Origin: Marisa cornuarietis
Lineage: Eukaryota > Mollusca > Gastropoda > Architaenioglossa > Ampullariidae
Direction of reading: 5' to 3'
Assembly (NCBI GenBank): GCA_004794655.1
Contig: SMMW01000024.1
Span: forward strand, 1,255,501-1,319,500
DNA length: 64,000 nucleotides
Shown here in pieces: positions 49,301 to 61,974 of this stretch (positions are counted from its first letter, which is position 1; each line of letters begins with the position of its first letter). A program made the position numbers and the translations under genes. The notes under the pieces were generated by a model. The model did no database searches. It was not told the DNA's origin and was given only the letters and a program-made list of their open reading frames with translations.

Positions 49301-51650
49301 CAGTCTACGTTATGCTTGCTGTGGGACCGTCACAGCCGCCCTCGCCAGGTAACTACGCGCTAGTGGGATACACGTGTGAACATTGTCAGCAGGTCGCAAC
49401 TAGCGGTCAAACTTTGATGCATAATATGTCGCTAAATGCGTGAGCAGGATGGTTAAAAATCTCGCTTTTATTAATGAATAAAGGAAAAACCTGCTTAAAT
49501 ATAGAGCAAATCCACATGTAAATCCTTCAATAAAAAAAAACCTTTTATTCATGCCATATTTAGTTTCGAGGATAGTGGATTCACAGAAAGCTAATGAAGC
49601 TGATCCGGATCAGAAGCGCCCTCAATGTTAAAGTAAATCTTCAAATATAAATAAGCTCTTTAACTGTATAAATAAATGCTTTACTAGATCATCCAATAAA
49701 TGAGTATATAATAAATAAATGTCCAATTACTGTTGTATGTTCAATCAAATGCTATTTAAGTTCACTCTTTTCGGTTCTCCATCCAGTTCTATTACTTTTG
49801 CGAAGTGCACCTGGCCCCACAACCCTCACGATCTTCACAGCCTGGCAGTCTGTGCAGGGATTATCTAACTTCACTCGAGAAATTTCCCTCTGCTCGCCAA
49901 TTCTTTAACAATTTCCTCTCACCGATCGAAAGTCTGGAAAAAGTCTGCATAGGTAATCTGTCAACGAAGTAACCTGCAAACTTTTGCTGAGTTAATAGCT
50001 CGACGTAAATACCGGATTGAACATTCGGTATAAGGTGATATGAGGGACAATAATTAGTCTCTAGTACCCTTATAGTATCTATTTTATTATAGAATATATC
50101 ACAGACAGCAAAACCTATAATTGAGGAGTATAAAGATCTATTTCAAAGCTCGTGACCGGAAACCTCGCTCTCCCGCCAACACAGCATCTGAGTTCCTGAA
50201 TTATCCGAGACCAAAAAAAGGGAGAAGACGGCTCCGCCTTTGACACAAAAAAACTTTTACAATTTAATGTCGCCACTGCAAATAAAAAAGGATCATTTAG
50301 TGTTTTTATTTTCCTATGTAATTGATTTAGTACGTTACATTATATTCCTGGCTTTTTGTTTTAAACACGTGGGCACTATACATTGTAAATATTGTTGTTC
50401 ACGGGAGAGATGAAGAAACATAAGAAGACAAATGTGACAGACACGATGAAGACATTTGGAAAGGAAGGAAATTATTCACCTGCTGCTAAAGCTGAATGCC
50501 GTTGAAGGGGAACAATATAAGCTAGCTATTTTATTATTGGAACAAAACAGTGTTTTCAGCGCTGCAGGTGGTCAAGCCATCAGGTCTTAGCCTGGCCATG
50601 TACCTCAGGAGAGAAGGTCACCACCCCCGCACACCCTCCGTGACCTCATGTTATTCTTGACCTCGTGGGCTAAAGGATATTTTAAGGTCGTATAAAGTGT
50701 CGGGTAGGGGTGGCGGAGATTGCAGATGCCAAAGCATCAAAGGCACTTAATTCTCGTGCCTTCTCAAATAATGGTACATGAAGGAGACTCTCTCTCTCTC
50801 TCTCTGTCCGTACATCATTTATATATTTATTTCCTTCTCTAACGATGACTACAGTTGAGTGACAAGAGCAGCAACGGGTCGAGATAGCTGAACCCATATA
50901 ATAATGGGAAAGCAATGTATATGACGACAACAAAGGTTATATTATAAATAGATCGTAACGTTAAGCCAAGGAGACTACCACCTGGCACACACCGATATTT
51001 GTCATGAAAGCAGGGCGACAAAGACAAGCTGACATGCAGCAAAATACAGAGTCACGTTTACAATGACTGTGAGTGCAAAACCTGTTAGGAAACACCTTAT
51101 TTCTACACTTCTCGCTTTTCTTAAACTCACATTTAACACCAGGCACTGGGTTAGTGATACTGTCAAACCGACTGTAAAATCGTCGCTCCGCGACATAACG
51201 CAATCATCATCATCATCATCATCGTCATCGTCATCGTCCAAGAGTAAAGCCAAAGGCGCTATTTATGCCATCGTCTTAATAGCCGAAGGAAAGGTAGAAG
51301 AGCAAAGAATAGTTGACATAAAAAGAACGGAAAAAACATTTGTACTACCTGCATAGAAATTTGTTGATTGATTTACTGGGCGCAAACACAGTGGTGTACA
51401 GTCAGGCGCTATAATAGTGGTGTATAATCAGGCGCTACCAGGATTATGACAAATTGCTACAGCTAACTCGCAAAATCAAGTCTATTGTCCCTGACCACAA
51501 CCTTTGATTAGTGATCACAACGGGGAAGAACATTAAAGGCAACAGCCCTCAAATGACTGAAAAGCATGGGCCATCTGAACATAGGCGATTTCTAAATAGT
51601 TCGAAAATTATAGTTTTACTGTGCTCTAACCACCTTTCATGTATTAAGCT
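49301..51650. other. Intergenic, no gene seen
   Basis: AT-rich, with a (CT)n tract at 50,790-50,806 and a (ATC)n-(GTC)n tract at 51,202-51,238 that gives a spurious poly-Asp frame on the - strand. Confidence 0.6.
51202..51238. repeat. (ATC)n-(GTC)n trinucleotide repeat
   Basis: Pure trinucleotide run, no coding context. Confidence 0.93.
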
Positions 51651-51654
51651 GGAT

Positions 51655-53530
51655 ATCGTTTAGTGTCCAGGACCTTATCCATGGAGCAACTCGTACACAA
51701 AATGTTTTGTGTCCGCATGTGATCCTCAGCTACAAAATGCATCGTGCAGTCTGTTCTGTGGACATTATTTTTAGCGCACTATAACTGACAATAATAAAAA
51801 AATCTTAAATAAAATTACGAACAATGTCTGACAGGGAAATCATCATAAAAATAAATATTATTAATCTTTCCTAATCTTGCAAGCTAATTTCTTTTCAAAA
51901 GGATTTGAACTAAAGTTAACATGAAAGATATCATTGTTTGTTTTATTCCTTAAAAAATTTTAAGACAACTTAAATCAATAAATCAATATACAAATGTTAC
52001 TTTTAATGTAGGCAACTTCTCTCAGTGTCTATAAAGAAATGATTACAAATATTTTAATTGACGGCAATTTACCTTTTTTCCCCTCAAGGCAGCAATCGGA
52101 TAAATACTATGCTCATTTTCACCGACTGAATGAAACTTATCTGGTCACCAGCCAGTAGACATTCATTTGGAGTGTAGCTCTTATGGTTAGCCTGTTATTT
52201 CATTAAATTTCTTGTGTTTGACTTGTATTCTTTAGTGAGCAGGACCATATCCAGGAAGGAACTCATACACAGATTGTTTTTGGCGTTTCTTTTGTTTACG
52301 TAATTACAACATACAATGCAACCACTCAGCTTCATCCATCAACACAACAGCTTCTTTCTCCGGGTTACCAAACCGGAAATTAAGTTAAATACCACATTGG
52401 CATTTTGGTCACTCTCTTCTCAACATAATTGCGGCATACAACCCAACCGTACATTTGAAAAGTGATTCCTTGGTGTTACTGGTGTTTTCAAGTAACTTCT
52501 GGACAACAGTTGCACCACTGTCAACATCCTCAGCCACAAAATGCACTGTCAAATCACTCACTCACTCAGTCGCCCCTTGACCGGCACCTGGTGTTGGGGA
52601 AGCACACGAATAGTAGCGGCAGGTGACATGGCCGCCACTCTTGCCTATTGTGGGCGACAGTGAGCAGGTCCTGTACAGGACGACCAGTCCAGTCGTTGAC
52701 GTTCGTAACCCAGTTCTTTTTCTGGCCACCACGGCGTCGACTACCTTCCAATGTGCCTTGAAGGATTGTCTTCAATAAGGTGTTGTGCCGGTTCACATGC
52801 CCAAAGAAGACTAGTTTACATCGCCCGACTGTTGAAAGTAGAGGTTCCTAATGTACTACGAGTATCGCAACCTTATTTCGTACAAAGTCGTTGGTTTAAT
52901 GTTCTTTGTACGAAATCCGGAGCAGCCTCCTCAGGCACTTGTTCTCGAATGCCTGGATTTTCCTTTCCATTTCGGCGAGCAGAGTCCACATGTCACATCT
53001 GTATAGCAGGATCAGTACTACCAGGGATTTGTAATCTAGTGCTTGGTAGTAAACCTGACCTTATGGCCATGCCAGATCCTAGCTACATACCTTAGCCATG
53101 GGGAAGCGGACGGCCGAGTTGTTAGAGCGCTGGCTTCCGAACCGAGAGCGCGCTGGTTTAATTCCCGATAAGCGCAGCAAACTTCCCCCAGTCGACCCAG
53201 CTGACGGGAATGGGTACCTGACTCCATAGAGGGTTGGGGAAGGTAAGGCAGTGAGGGAGAGGAGATTGGCACCACCCTCATGTAAAAGCTGGCCCCGAGA
53301 AAAGTGAGGTCTCTAACACCTCACTCCCCAACAAGGTTATGGGATGACCTTTACCTTTTTACCTTTTTTTTTACCTTAGCCATTGATGTTGTTGTTGCTG
53401 TTGCAATTCTGATGCTAATAGGAGGCGTGGGGCTGCTGTCATTAAAAGGATGGCCCCCATGTACTTGAGGCTGCTTACCTCTTCACTCATTCTTGACACA
53501 CGGCTGTGGGGCATTCCACCCACTGGGATG
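51655..53530 (-). mobile_element. 5'-truncated, decayed LINE (RTE-like) with 3' UTR
   Basis: On the - strand, frames read SLKYMGA, then (after the SINE at 53100-53371) YKSLVVLILLYRCDMWTLL, KIQAFENKCLRRLLRISY and GHVNRHNTLLKTILQGTLEG...WTGRPVQDLLT, ending near 52566. This is the typical C-terminal end of a LINE reverse transcriptase ORF after the catalytic core. In-frame stops (after YKEH, and before EPLL) show it is dead. About 900 bp of 3' UTR follow to near 51,655 and match a second copy at 54,533-55,385. Confidence 0.8.
53100..53371 (+). mobile_element. tRNA-derived SINE (272 bp) nested in the LINE, with 12-bp target duplication
   Basis: The head is tRNA-like: 'gccgagttgttagagcgctgg' region fits box A and 'ctggtttaattccc' a decayed box B, spaced as in tRNA. 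The tail ends in T-rich tttacc repeats. The 12-bp repeat taccttagccat flanks it exactly (53088-53099 and 53372-53383), so insertion by retrotransposition is clear. No tRNA is made from it because the acceptor stem is absent. Confidence 0.88.
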
Positions 53531-53834
53531 CAAGTTTTTAGCCCTTTCTCAAAAAATCATAAAAAAAATAACTAAAAGGGGTAGATGAACAATTTAAATT
53601 GATAATGATAGATCGAAATATGTAGAAAAGAAACAGCTTACCTTGTGTTTGCTTAAAAACATACTTTTATAGTATTCCCAACCGAAAATGCCATGATAAT
53701 GAGTGCGTCTCAAAACATTTTCGTGGTGACAGTACATGTTTCTAAAAGCAAAATTGAAAATAACATAAGGGAGGTAACTACTGAAACAGTAAGTAAATAG
53801 TCCACAATGATTCTCTTCCTTGAATTGGCAGTGA

Positions 53835-53895
53835 ATCACGCGTGATCACGTGTATTTTGGTGAAAAAAAAAAAAGGCTAACCGCCATCTTGAAGC
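53835..53895 (+). promoter_or_regulatory. Candidate promoter elements (E-box CACGTG, YY1-like site)
   Basis: gatCACGTGtatt and cCGCCATCTTGaa lie 30-75 bp upstream of the candidate start at 53,919, in an otherwise AT-rich region. Confidence 0.35.
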
Positions 53896-53918
53896 ACGTT
53901 GTTGTGTCTCACTTTGAC

Positions 53919-53958
53919 ATGGATTTGTACTTCAACAACCGCAAAGGAGACGAAAATA
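53919..53958 (+). CDS. Candidate first coding exon of an unrecognised gene
   Basis: ATG-GAT-TTG-TAC-TTC opens a 13-codon frame (MDLYFNNRKGDEN) that ends at a consensus donor (aata|gtaagt) in phase 1. Just upstream are 'ccgccatcttg' (YY1-like, common at housekeeping starts) at about 53,881 and a CACGTG box at about 53,847. No family recognised and no unambiguous next exon. Confidence 0.35.
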
Positions 53959-54532
53959 GTAAGTAATTTTAAAATTATAATGTATATTCTAATGAAACAT
54001 ATATTTGTTTGGTACTTTATGTCTGTATATATTGTGTAAATAATTTTTTTGTTAATTTCCGAAATAATTTCTAAAATGCGTACAGTCGTAATCTTTCATT
54101 TGATTTTAGTACTCGATGACTAAACCTCTGTATCTTAAAATTTACACCAAAGAAATGTTTAAAAAATGCTCTTTAAAACGGCGTATTACCGATGGTTGCA
54201 TTTACTGTAGGTTAATAAATATAAATTTTCAAAGCTGCCGGTCGAACTTTCTACCCCGGGTAGCCATTTTCGAAAAAAATAGGGTTACCATGAGAAAACG
54301 CAGAAAATTACTGTCAAACGTAAAAACTACGACACAAAAAGATCACTCGATAGAAAAATGAATGAACTGTCGTCTGCACTAACTTTTTTTCCGAAACAAC
54401 GCATTTTGTGCGTGTAAAAAATTAACAAAAATGGACCTGCTGATATCGGCAGGTGCGCTGACGCTCTATAGCCGGCTGACCTGCCCAGTTGGGCAGGTGC
54501 GTCTCGAATGAGTTCAACCTGCACATCTCTGT

Positions 54533-55385
54533 AATGCACTGTGCAGCCCATTCTGTGGACAGTAGCTTCTCGTGCACGTTAGGAGCCAATAATCGTATAA
54601 TCTAAATTACACTTACGAACAATATCTGGTAACGAAATTATCATAAAAAATAAATATTATTAATTTTTATTAATCTTGCAAACTAATTTCTTTTCAAAAG
54701 ATTTAAATTAACATCAAAGAAAATATCGTTTGTCTTATAACTTTACAAAATTTCAAGACAACTTACAATTAATAAATCAATATACAAATATACAAATTTT
54801 ACTTTCAAGGAAGGCAACTTCTCTTGGTGTCTAAAAAGAAATGATTACAAATATTGTAAATGACGATGATTTACCATTTTCCCCCTAAAGGCGGCAATCG
54901 GATAAATACTATACTCATTTTCACTGACTGAATAACACTCATCTGGTGACCAGCCAGTAGACAGTCATGTTGAGTTTAGTTTTTGCGGTAAGCCTGTTAC
55001 TTAAGTACCTTTCTTGTGTTAGACTTGTATCCTTTAGTGAGCAGGACCATATCTAGGAAGGAACTTATACACAGATTGTTTTTGGCAATTCACTTGTTAA
55101 TGTAATTCCAGAATACAATGCAACCACACATCTTCATCCATAAACACAACAGCTTCTTTCTCTGGGTTGCCAACCGTATTTTGAAAAGTGTTTCCCTTCC
55201 TGTCGCTGTTGTTATCAGGTACCAACTTCGAGACAACAGTTGCAGCACTGTCAACCTCCTCAGCCACAAAATGCACTGTCACCCCTTGACTAGAACTGTC
55301 GTTGGAGGGGGGGTACATGGATAGACGTAACAGCTGACAGGACCCGCCCTTCTTGCCTACTTTGGGCGATGGTGAGCAGGATAGG
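54533..55385 (-). mobile_element. Second copy of the LINE 3' end
   Basis: It aligns over ~850 bp with 51,730-52,680. Shared words include gcagcaatcggataaatacta (one mismatch), agtgagcaggaccatatc and ctcagccacaaaatgcactgtc. The match runs into the stop region of the LINE ORF ('cttgcctactttgggcgatggtgagcagg'). So this is another 5'-truncated - strand insertion, not a local gene duplication. Confidence 0.8.
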
Positions 55386-58300
55386 TCACGTGAAGGATAA
55401 TCAACGCGCCACGTTTATTCTGATTTGTTAAATTACTGTTAGTCAAGCTGCTGGTTTATGTGCGTTCCTTTGCTACGCGATCTTTTGTCGCCACCATGAG
55501 CATCAAAATATGGCGCAAGTGTCCTTAAACAAGAGGTACCAAAATGTTTTTTCCTAACTTCACCCCAAAATAGATTACTCGAATTGTTTCACCGAAACTT
55601 GGTAGGGTAACTCTCTCAAACTGCCTACTCCATAAATTCAATTAAGGATAAGTAGTGTTTGAACTGTAGGTTCACAGGAGAATAGGATTTTATTAAATAA
55701 TAATAAAATATCTACTGTAAAACCATCCTAAATTAAACGGTAAAAACTATAATGCGACAACAATAAGCAGTATTCTGTTTCCATTACGGTCACTCAGATT
55801 GTTGATATACATTCATTTACAGTTTTTGTACCGTTTTTGTCACCAGTACGTGACAACAGTCATAACAACAATAACAACTTGTAGAGGCAAATCTAATGCA
55901 AAGAAATCGAATTTGAGGCCACACGAGTCAATAAACCTTCGTTCGTTCTCTCACGCGCACGCAAGCACAGAGTTTGAACAACAACTCAAGTTTGACGAAC
56001 GTAAGACATCCAAAAGCTGGCACAACAAAAAGCATATAAACATTGTAAAATGCAAAACAGCACTAACCAAAAGAGTGTAGTTTTACTGTGAAATACTAGC
56101 AAGATGCTGGTACTAGTGTCAGCGGTCAGCCTGCTCTGCCATTCATTGGCAACATCAATTTGCCAGACCGCATTTAATCAACCATTTCTAGACTGCCCTT
56201 TAATAAATCATCCAGCATTTTCAGCTTAAAGTTCTCGCTACAATCGTTTCCAGAGAAGTTGATTTTGTTTGAGCAAGTCGATGCAGCACGAGTTAAAGTT
56301 GGACTTGTCGACGACTAGGGTTGCCCCGATGCCACAGCTGAAACTACGTGCCATCTCTTTTTCACTAATACCACTAGGGCTACCGGAAAATCACGATTAC
56401 AAAGCAACAACGGAAACCCTGTATTTCGGCGAATTCCGTGAAATGATCGTGTTTTGCGCATATTTCCGTGTATATGCCGTGTTTCGTACAAAACTCCTAT
56501 TAAATTCTATAAGAAAGTTCGTCGGACATACATGTGTACTTTCTGGATAGGATAGTGTCATGTTTATAAATACAAATATAAATCTAAAGTCCTATTTACA
56601 AGATTACGCGTTTACTTACTGACCCATACTTCCAGTTCTTAGTAGGTGCATATTAGTCTTACAGGAGGAATAAACTGAAGTACTCAGCGCACAAATAAAT
56701 TGAAGAGTTTCGCAAACGACTTAATAACGAACCCACAAATGATGCGCAGGTCATTAGGCAAATTACGGTGTACAGCTCGTAAGGTCGTAAGAGAGAATTA
56801 ATCATACCAACAAAAAAAAAACTCGTCGTTTATCTCCCATCAAACCTCGTTAGCGGCCGGGCTTGTTCCGTCTTCATCGATTAAATGAGATCGAAGCCTG
56901 ACGAGGATGAGAGGTCTGAGAGCCCTGATAATCAGCAAGAGAGGGGACGGAGGGGGGCCTAGATGAACTAGCTAAATAGGTCAGGCAGTCTCGTACTACG
57001 GACATGTAGGCTCTTGCTCTATCTCTCTCTCCCTTCCTCTCTTTTTTTCTTCCCTGAGAAATTCTGTCTTTCCGCCAATCTCTTACCTACTCTCCCCTTC
57101 TCTCTCTCTCCTCATTTTTTCTTCTATTTTATCTGCTTCTCTGTTTGTTTCTTAATCTCCGCTTTGCCTTCTTGACATAACATCCAGGTATTTCTGTTTT
57201 TGTTGTTATTCTTTGTAAATCATCCACTGCATGTTTTGTTGTTGTTGTTGTAAACCAGTATTAAAGCAATCTCGTGGCGGAAAATGGGGAGAGGGGCGGT
57301 TGCGATGACGAAGCAGCCGGGTGGAGCTCTAGTAAGAACGACTGGTGAGCGCCACCTGGTGGCACAAGAGGCGCTCAAGGGCCTGAACTAAAGAGACCAA
57401 ATGTCTGAGGCGCTTAGAAACTACGGTGATGTCGTTAGATCAGTACTTTGGCTTCCCTGCTCGCCGGTTCTCGTTCAGCTTAAATTGTCCGGTTCTTTAC
57501 GCTCAAGACCTCTTGCGGATTTTTTTCTGTTTTTGTTTTTTTAGGACAGGGAATGATCCTCCAGATTAAAGACACAAAAAGGAGAGAAGAAGCGATCTGA
57601 AGAACGAATAGACAAACTGATGGGTTCCTTCTCCCACCACCACGACAACCCTTCTCGAGAGGATGACAGATTGCAAAGTAGTACATTGACACATTTTTCT
57701 CTAAAGATTCGGGCGAAACCAAGATTACAGTATTTTTTATTAAAGAAAAAAAAACAATCTCCCGTTTGTGATCGAATACATTGAGAACGAGGGAACCTGA
57801 GGTGTGCACAAACGCAAGACGACAGAAAAAAAGAAACGAACAGGAAAAAGGTGGAGAGAGAGAGAGAGCTATAATTTAGCGTTCAGTTTACTACTCAAAA
57901 AGCTTCAGGCAATATTTTGCTAACTAAATTCATTGTGCAGAGGGAGTTTAAAATGTTATTTTGATTTTTTTTACATTATGTTTTCCATTAAATGCTTAGT
58001 CAAAACTGGTGGTCTGTGATTTCTCCCAAAGGATTTTACAATCAGTATTATGTAGATTTCGGCGATAACCAGTTAATGTAATTTTTAAGTTTCATTGTGT
58101 GCTCGAGCTAATGTTATGCACTCAATACTGGGAGTGACGCGGTATCAGTGAGAGCTTGAACTACATTACAATACATGCTTTGAAAGGTGAAAAGTCTTTT
58201 CTGCATTATTTTGCCTCATTCATCTCCTTCCGTTATCAAAATTGAAGTTAAATTCCTTACCGACGAAGCCTCCAAGCAAATTTTGAATTTAAAAAAAAAT

Positions 58301-58900
58301 TATTATTGATTTTGGAGGGAGAAGGGATACCCTACAGATTGACGGTACAAGATAAAGTAATAAGGAAAGAAGACAACACAAAAAATAAATGAATAAAAGA
58401 ACTGAAAATGTTAGTTTCATCCGCTGCTGCAACAAACTTGTGTACCCTTTCGTTAAAAAATAATATTAGTGAAAATTCACTCCCTAGTCATGAATCCGAA
58501 TTGGGGATGTTAATAATTATCCCAGCAAGAGAAGTAGAAGACGATCGCGACAGATGTACTGAGGACTTGTACATGATCTTGTACATGATACATACTTGAC
58601 ATGATCTGCGAATCTCTGGCTAATGTCAAACTGAGACACAACGTCCAAAACGATCCAGTCAGTCTCGCGTCGAGACTGATAGACACAAACAAGTCCGACG
58701 ACAGCTCCTGCTGCCACGCAGTCTCAGCTGCTGCCCGGATGTGTATAAATCCGTGGCTTCTGTGTGCGATCCTGTAGAAAAATAAAGATGAAAACGAGAC
58801 AACCCATAAATCCCGCATCAATTTCTGCGACACCGAAGCATAAACATTGAAGGCCCCGTGTGCACGCCATGGTTAAAACTGTTCTTCAGTTTGCCCTGCG
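55386..58900. other. Intergenic, no gene seen
   Basis: AT-rich, with CT-rich stretches at 57,000-57,130 and a short (GA)n at about 57,854-57,869. No exon with both splice borders and a sensible frame was found. Confidence 0.5.
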
Positions 58901-58904
58901 GATT

Positions 58905-59950
58905 TCTAGCCCATCCTGATAGAGAAGCATCTTCAACATCAGCGGGACCGCTACCACAACTTTATTGACTTTAACAAGGCATTTGGCTGTGTCTGACTCG
59001 AGAGACTAGGCATGTGATGCGAGAATTCAACAGCGAAGAGGGTCTCGTCCAAGTCATCGAAGTGCTGTATAATAGCTCAACGAGAGCAGTGCTGCTGAAT
59101 AAGCAAATGGGATTTTTCTTTCACACGATAGTAGGGCTCCGTCAAGGGTTCCCATATCGCCTAAGCTGCTCAACATTATTCTGGGGAAACATCATGCTTG
59201 GGGCCCTCCACAACTACCACACTTTAATTTCCAGCAGTGGAACGTACGCTTTTCAGACGGCATCGACCTCACAGCAGGCACTAACAGAAAACTGCAAGAC
59301 CTTACTGACAGACTGACAATCCGTTCAAACCGATATGGAGTAGGAACCAGCACTGACAAGACTAAAAGTCATTGCCATTGGCGAAGGCAAAGCAGATATT
59401 TTCATGAACGGAACACGACTCGAAGGGATAAACAGCTTTAAGTACTTGGAAACCACCCTCTCCAAGAACGAAGGCTCTACTTCAGAATTGCACCAGTAAC
59501 AGTGGCAATGGCTAGGCTGGACAACTTTACTACAAAGCACAATCTATACAAGTCCCTCGTTGTACCTATCCTGCTTTACAAATGTGAAACGTGGACTTGA
59601 TGATACAGAGAGGAGAACCCAGGCATGCCTGAAGTGCTCCTGATCTCGTACAGAGAACATAGACCCAACGACTTTGTACACCACACTCGTAGGACACCAG
59701 GAACCCTTACTTGCAACAGTCAAGCAGTATTTGCTGATCTGGTTTGGCCATGTGACCAGGCACCAAAGTTTGGCGAAGACTGTTCTTAACGGTACCATGG
59801 AGGGGGATCGACGCCGCTGTGGCCAGAGGAAGAACCAGCTTACAAACGTGACTCAGTGGCCTGGTCATCCTGTGCAGGACCTGCTCTCCATCGCCCAAGA
59901 CAGGCGTGAGTGGTGGGCCTTGGCAGCTGCCGCGTCTACTGCATTAAAAC
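58905..59950 (+). pseudogene. Decayed LINE reverse transcriptase fragment (RTE-like)
   Basis: Several frames in sequence match one LINE ORF: LIEKHLQHQRDRYH..FIDFNKAF near 58,915-58,990, MREFNSEEGLVQVIEVLYNSS and VGLRQGFPY at 59,017-59,160, RFSDGIDLTAG at ~59,248, SFKYLETTLSKN near 59,435, and IWFGHVTRHQSLAKTVLNGTMEG to 59,920. The catalytic F-A-D-D core reads F-S-D-G, and there are multiple frame changes and stops, so it cannot work. Same family type as the - strand copy at 51.7-53.5 kb. Confidence 0.85.
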
Positions 59951-61788
59951 TATTTATTGTTTTAAAACGAAAAACAGAAATATCCAACTTTTCTGTCGTC
60001 CTAAATAAAGTATTAAGCTAAATAAACGATTCATCTTCATGCATAATGCACTGGCAAATGTTGGAGGATTGTACCTCAAAATTTGGTGAGCAGTGTAGTT
60101 GTGGACTTATTTTGAACCTGTGATTTTGGATTTTGTGAGGACGTACAAGCTGTTTCATGAAAAGGAATCTACGTATGCATGATCTGTACAAGGTGTTTGG
60201 CTTTACTGCATATTTGAGGTAACCGCAGGCCAACCTGATACTCAAAAGGCTAACTAATAAAAAACGTGAAACTGCAGACATGTCTTTTACAGAAACAAAA
60301 TGGTAGCGTCATGTTTTATACTTATTCTTTTGTTTTATATGTATCTTAGTGTGCTATATCTACCTTGTGGATGTATATCTGTAGTTCTGTAGTATATCTA
60401 TAGTTTGTTTACTTCTACCCTTCTGTTAATAATATCCTGTTGATTTATGCCTGCTCTGTTACTCTTCAGCTACCTTTTTGTTTTTGCTTTAAATCCATCC
60501 TTTTTATATTTGACCTGTTACTTTATTTTTATACTGTTGTTTTATATCTAATTGCTTTACATCTATCATGTTAATATATATCTGTACTATTGTTTTATAT
60601 TAATCATCTTGTTTTATATTTGTTGACACTCAAGCCATTAACTCATCCCAAATTACCCATAAAAAAGAAGGATGACAAGAAAAAAGATTAGGACGCTTGT
60701 CTCTGTTTCTCCTTGGTTAACGAAACGAATAATTAGCTAACTTTGCACTTAACTCAGAATCCTCTCTGCAAAATTACCCAGATAGTTCTCAGGCAAGGTT
60801 AAATCTTCCAGCCATCACCCCTATGAAGGTTCGGGATAGTTGGACTTTTAGGTAGAGAAGGAAAACACCGTTCAGAGGAAATTTCTCTTAGTATTTTGGC
60901 CACATCGGTTTTCGGTCGATGCGTGGCCCCTCTCTCATGTTGAGTGTTTGGAATCCTCTTATTCACAAGTCTACGTCACATGTTATGTGCGCGCGTGCGT
61001 TTGTGCTGGTCTTTATTTAGTAAGCAACGAATGTTTCGATTTCTTTTATACGTTAGGCTCGTTTGTTAATTTAATGGCACGGATATTTGATAAGCTTTAT
61101 AGTTCGTAAAAAGTTAAAAATTCTTATGGTCTTCAGTTCCTGGCCACTCATATAGATACAAAACTGCTACCTATGTATCTAAAAATATCGAATAATGATG
61201 TATTTAGGTTTAGCTATCGTTTCTTAACTGAGCTTAATGAAATTTAAAACTGAAAGTGTAACATCTAATCTTACACAATAACAGGAATGATTGTTGCGGC
61301 TTGACTCGCGAGCACATATACGCAGCAGTGGAAGGCTTTCCAACCCTAAAATGAATTCCTAACAATTCTAATCTTTATTGTTCAATATTAATTATTAGAT
61401 TCTGTATCTCAAAGATGAAATTTATTAAAAATTACCTAAGGTCAACAATACTACAAGAAAGATTTGGTTGGGCTGGCCACCATATCCATGGAACATGACT
61501 TAGTAGCTTTACTATCTCTGAGAGAATAACTTTCTTTACACAGTAACAAGCGAGGAACCAGACGTTTTTAAGCCGTATTTGAGGAGCAGAATATAGATAT
61601 TTTATTGAAGGTTTGATATTTGGTTAACTCTTTTTGGTGGGGTGTGGGGGGAGGGAAGGGGGAGCAGCACTCGTCTTTCCCCGAAGGCGCAACATAGCCT
61701 AGTCCCGGCCCTGCCCGTGTGAAAGATTCCTCATGCCCCAAGGCAGCGAAACAAATTACAGTCTCGTTCGGTTGAGTTTGTCTTGCAG
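59951..61788. other. Intergenic, no gene seen
   Basis: AT-rich DNA with the T-rich repeat at 60.3-60.6 kb. No coding signal on either strand. Confidence 0.5.
60305..60630. repeat. T-rich degenerate tandem repeat
   Basis: Repeated 'ttttatatctaa/tctgtt' type units of irregular length on the + strand, no ORF. Confidence 0.5.
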
Positions 61789-61974
61789 TGCACATGGTCT
61801 GCTGCTGCGTCTACGTTACGTTTCTAGGCAACGAGATGCATCGATCGCGGGGTAACAGTGAAATCTGGTCACCCCCCACGCCAGTCCGCAACCAGGTGCG
61901 ACTACTGCCGCAACATCGTCAAGACACTGTCAACGACCTACGCACTACGCTTGATTTTGTACTTCATGAATTAG
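61789..61974 (+). CDS. Candidate internal or first coding exon of an unrecognised gene
   Basis: A good acceptor (ttgtcttgcag at 61788, alternative tttctag at 61834) and a consensus donor (ttag|gtgagt, GT at 61975) bound an open frame with NEMHRSRGNSEIW, PTPVRNQVRLLPQHRQ and TVNDLRTTLDFVLHELG. The text is low in repeats and helical in its second half, so it looks like real protein. Phase 1 out; phase 1 in with either acceptor, which would fit the donor at 53,958. I do not recognise the family. Confidence 0.4.

Noticed and set aside
51002..51253. - strand frame with a 12-Asp run
   Set aside because: Made by the ATC/GTC trinucleotide repeat; no neighbours or splice signals.
53100..53175. tRNA gene
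   Set aside because: It has box A/B remnants but no pairing acceptor stem, and lies inside a SINE with target duplication.
51655..55385. LTR retrotransposon with two long terminal repeats
   Set aside because: The two direct copies each end in LINE ORF sequence, differ by roughly 20%, and show no LTR ends, primer-binding site or gag/pol between them.
56254..56316. Possible short terminal exon (frame ...LILFEQVDAARVKVGLVDD then stop) after an acceptor at 56253
   Set aside because: Phase would fit the 53,958 donor, but the resulting product would be only ~35 residues and nothing else supports it.
58510..58833. - strand 107-aa frame with an acceptor-like tttctacag
   Set aside because: No good donor partner and no recognisable protein text.
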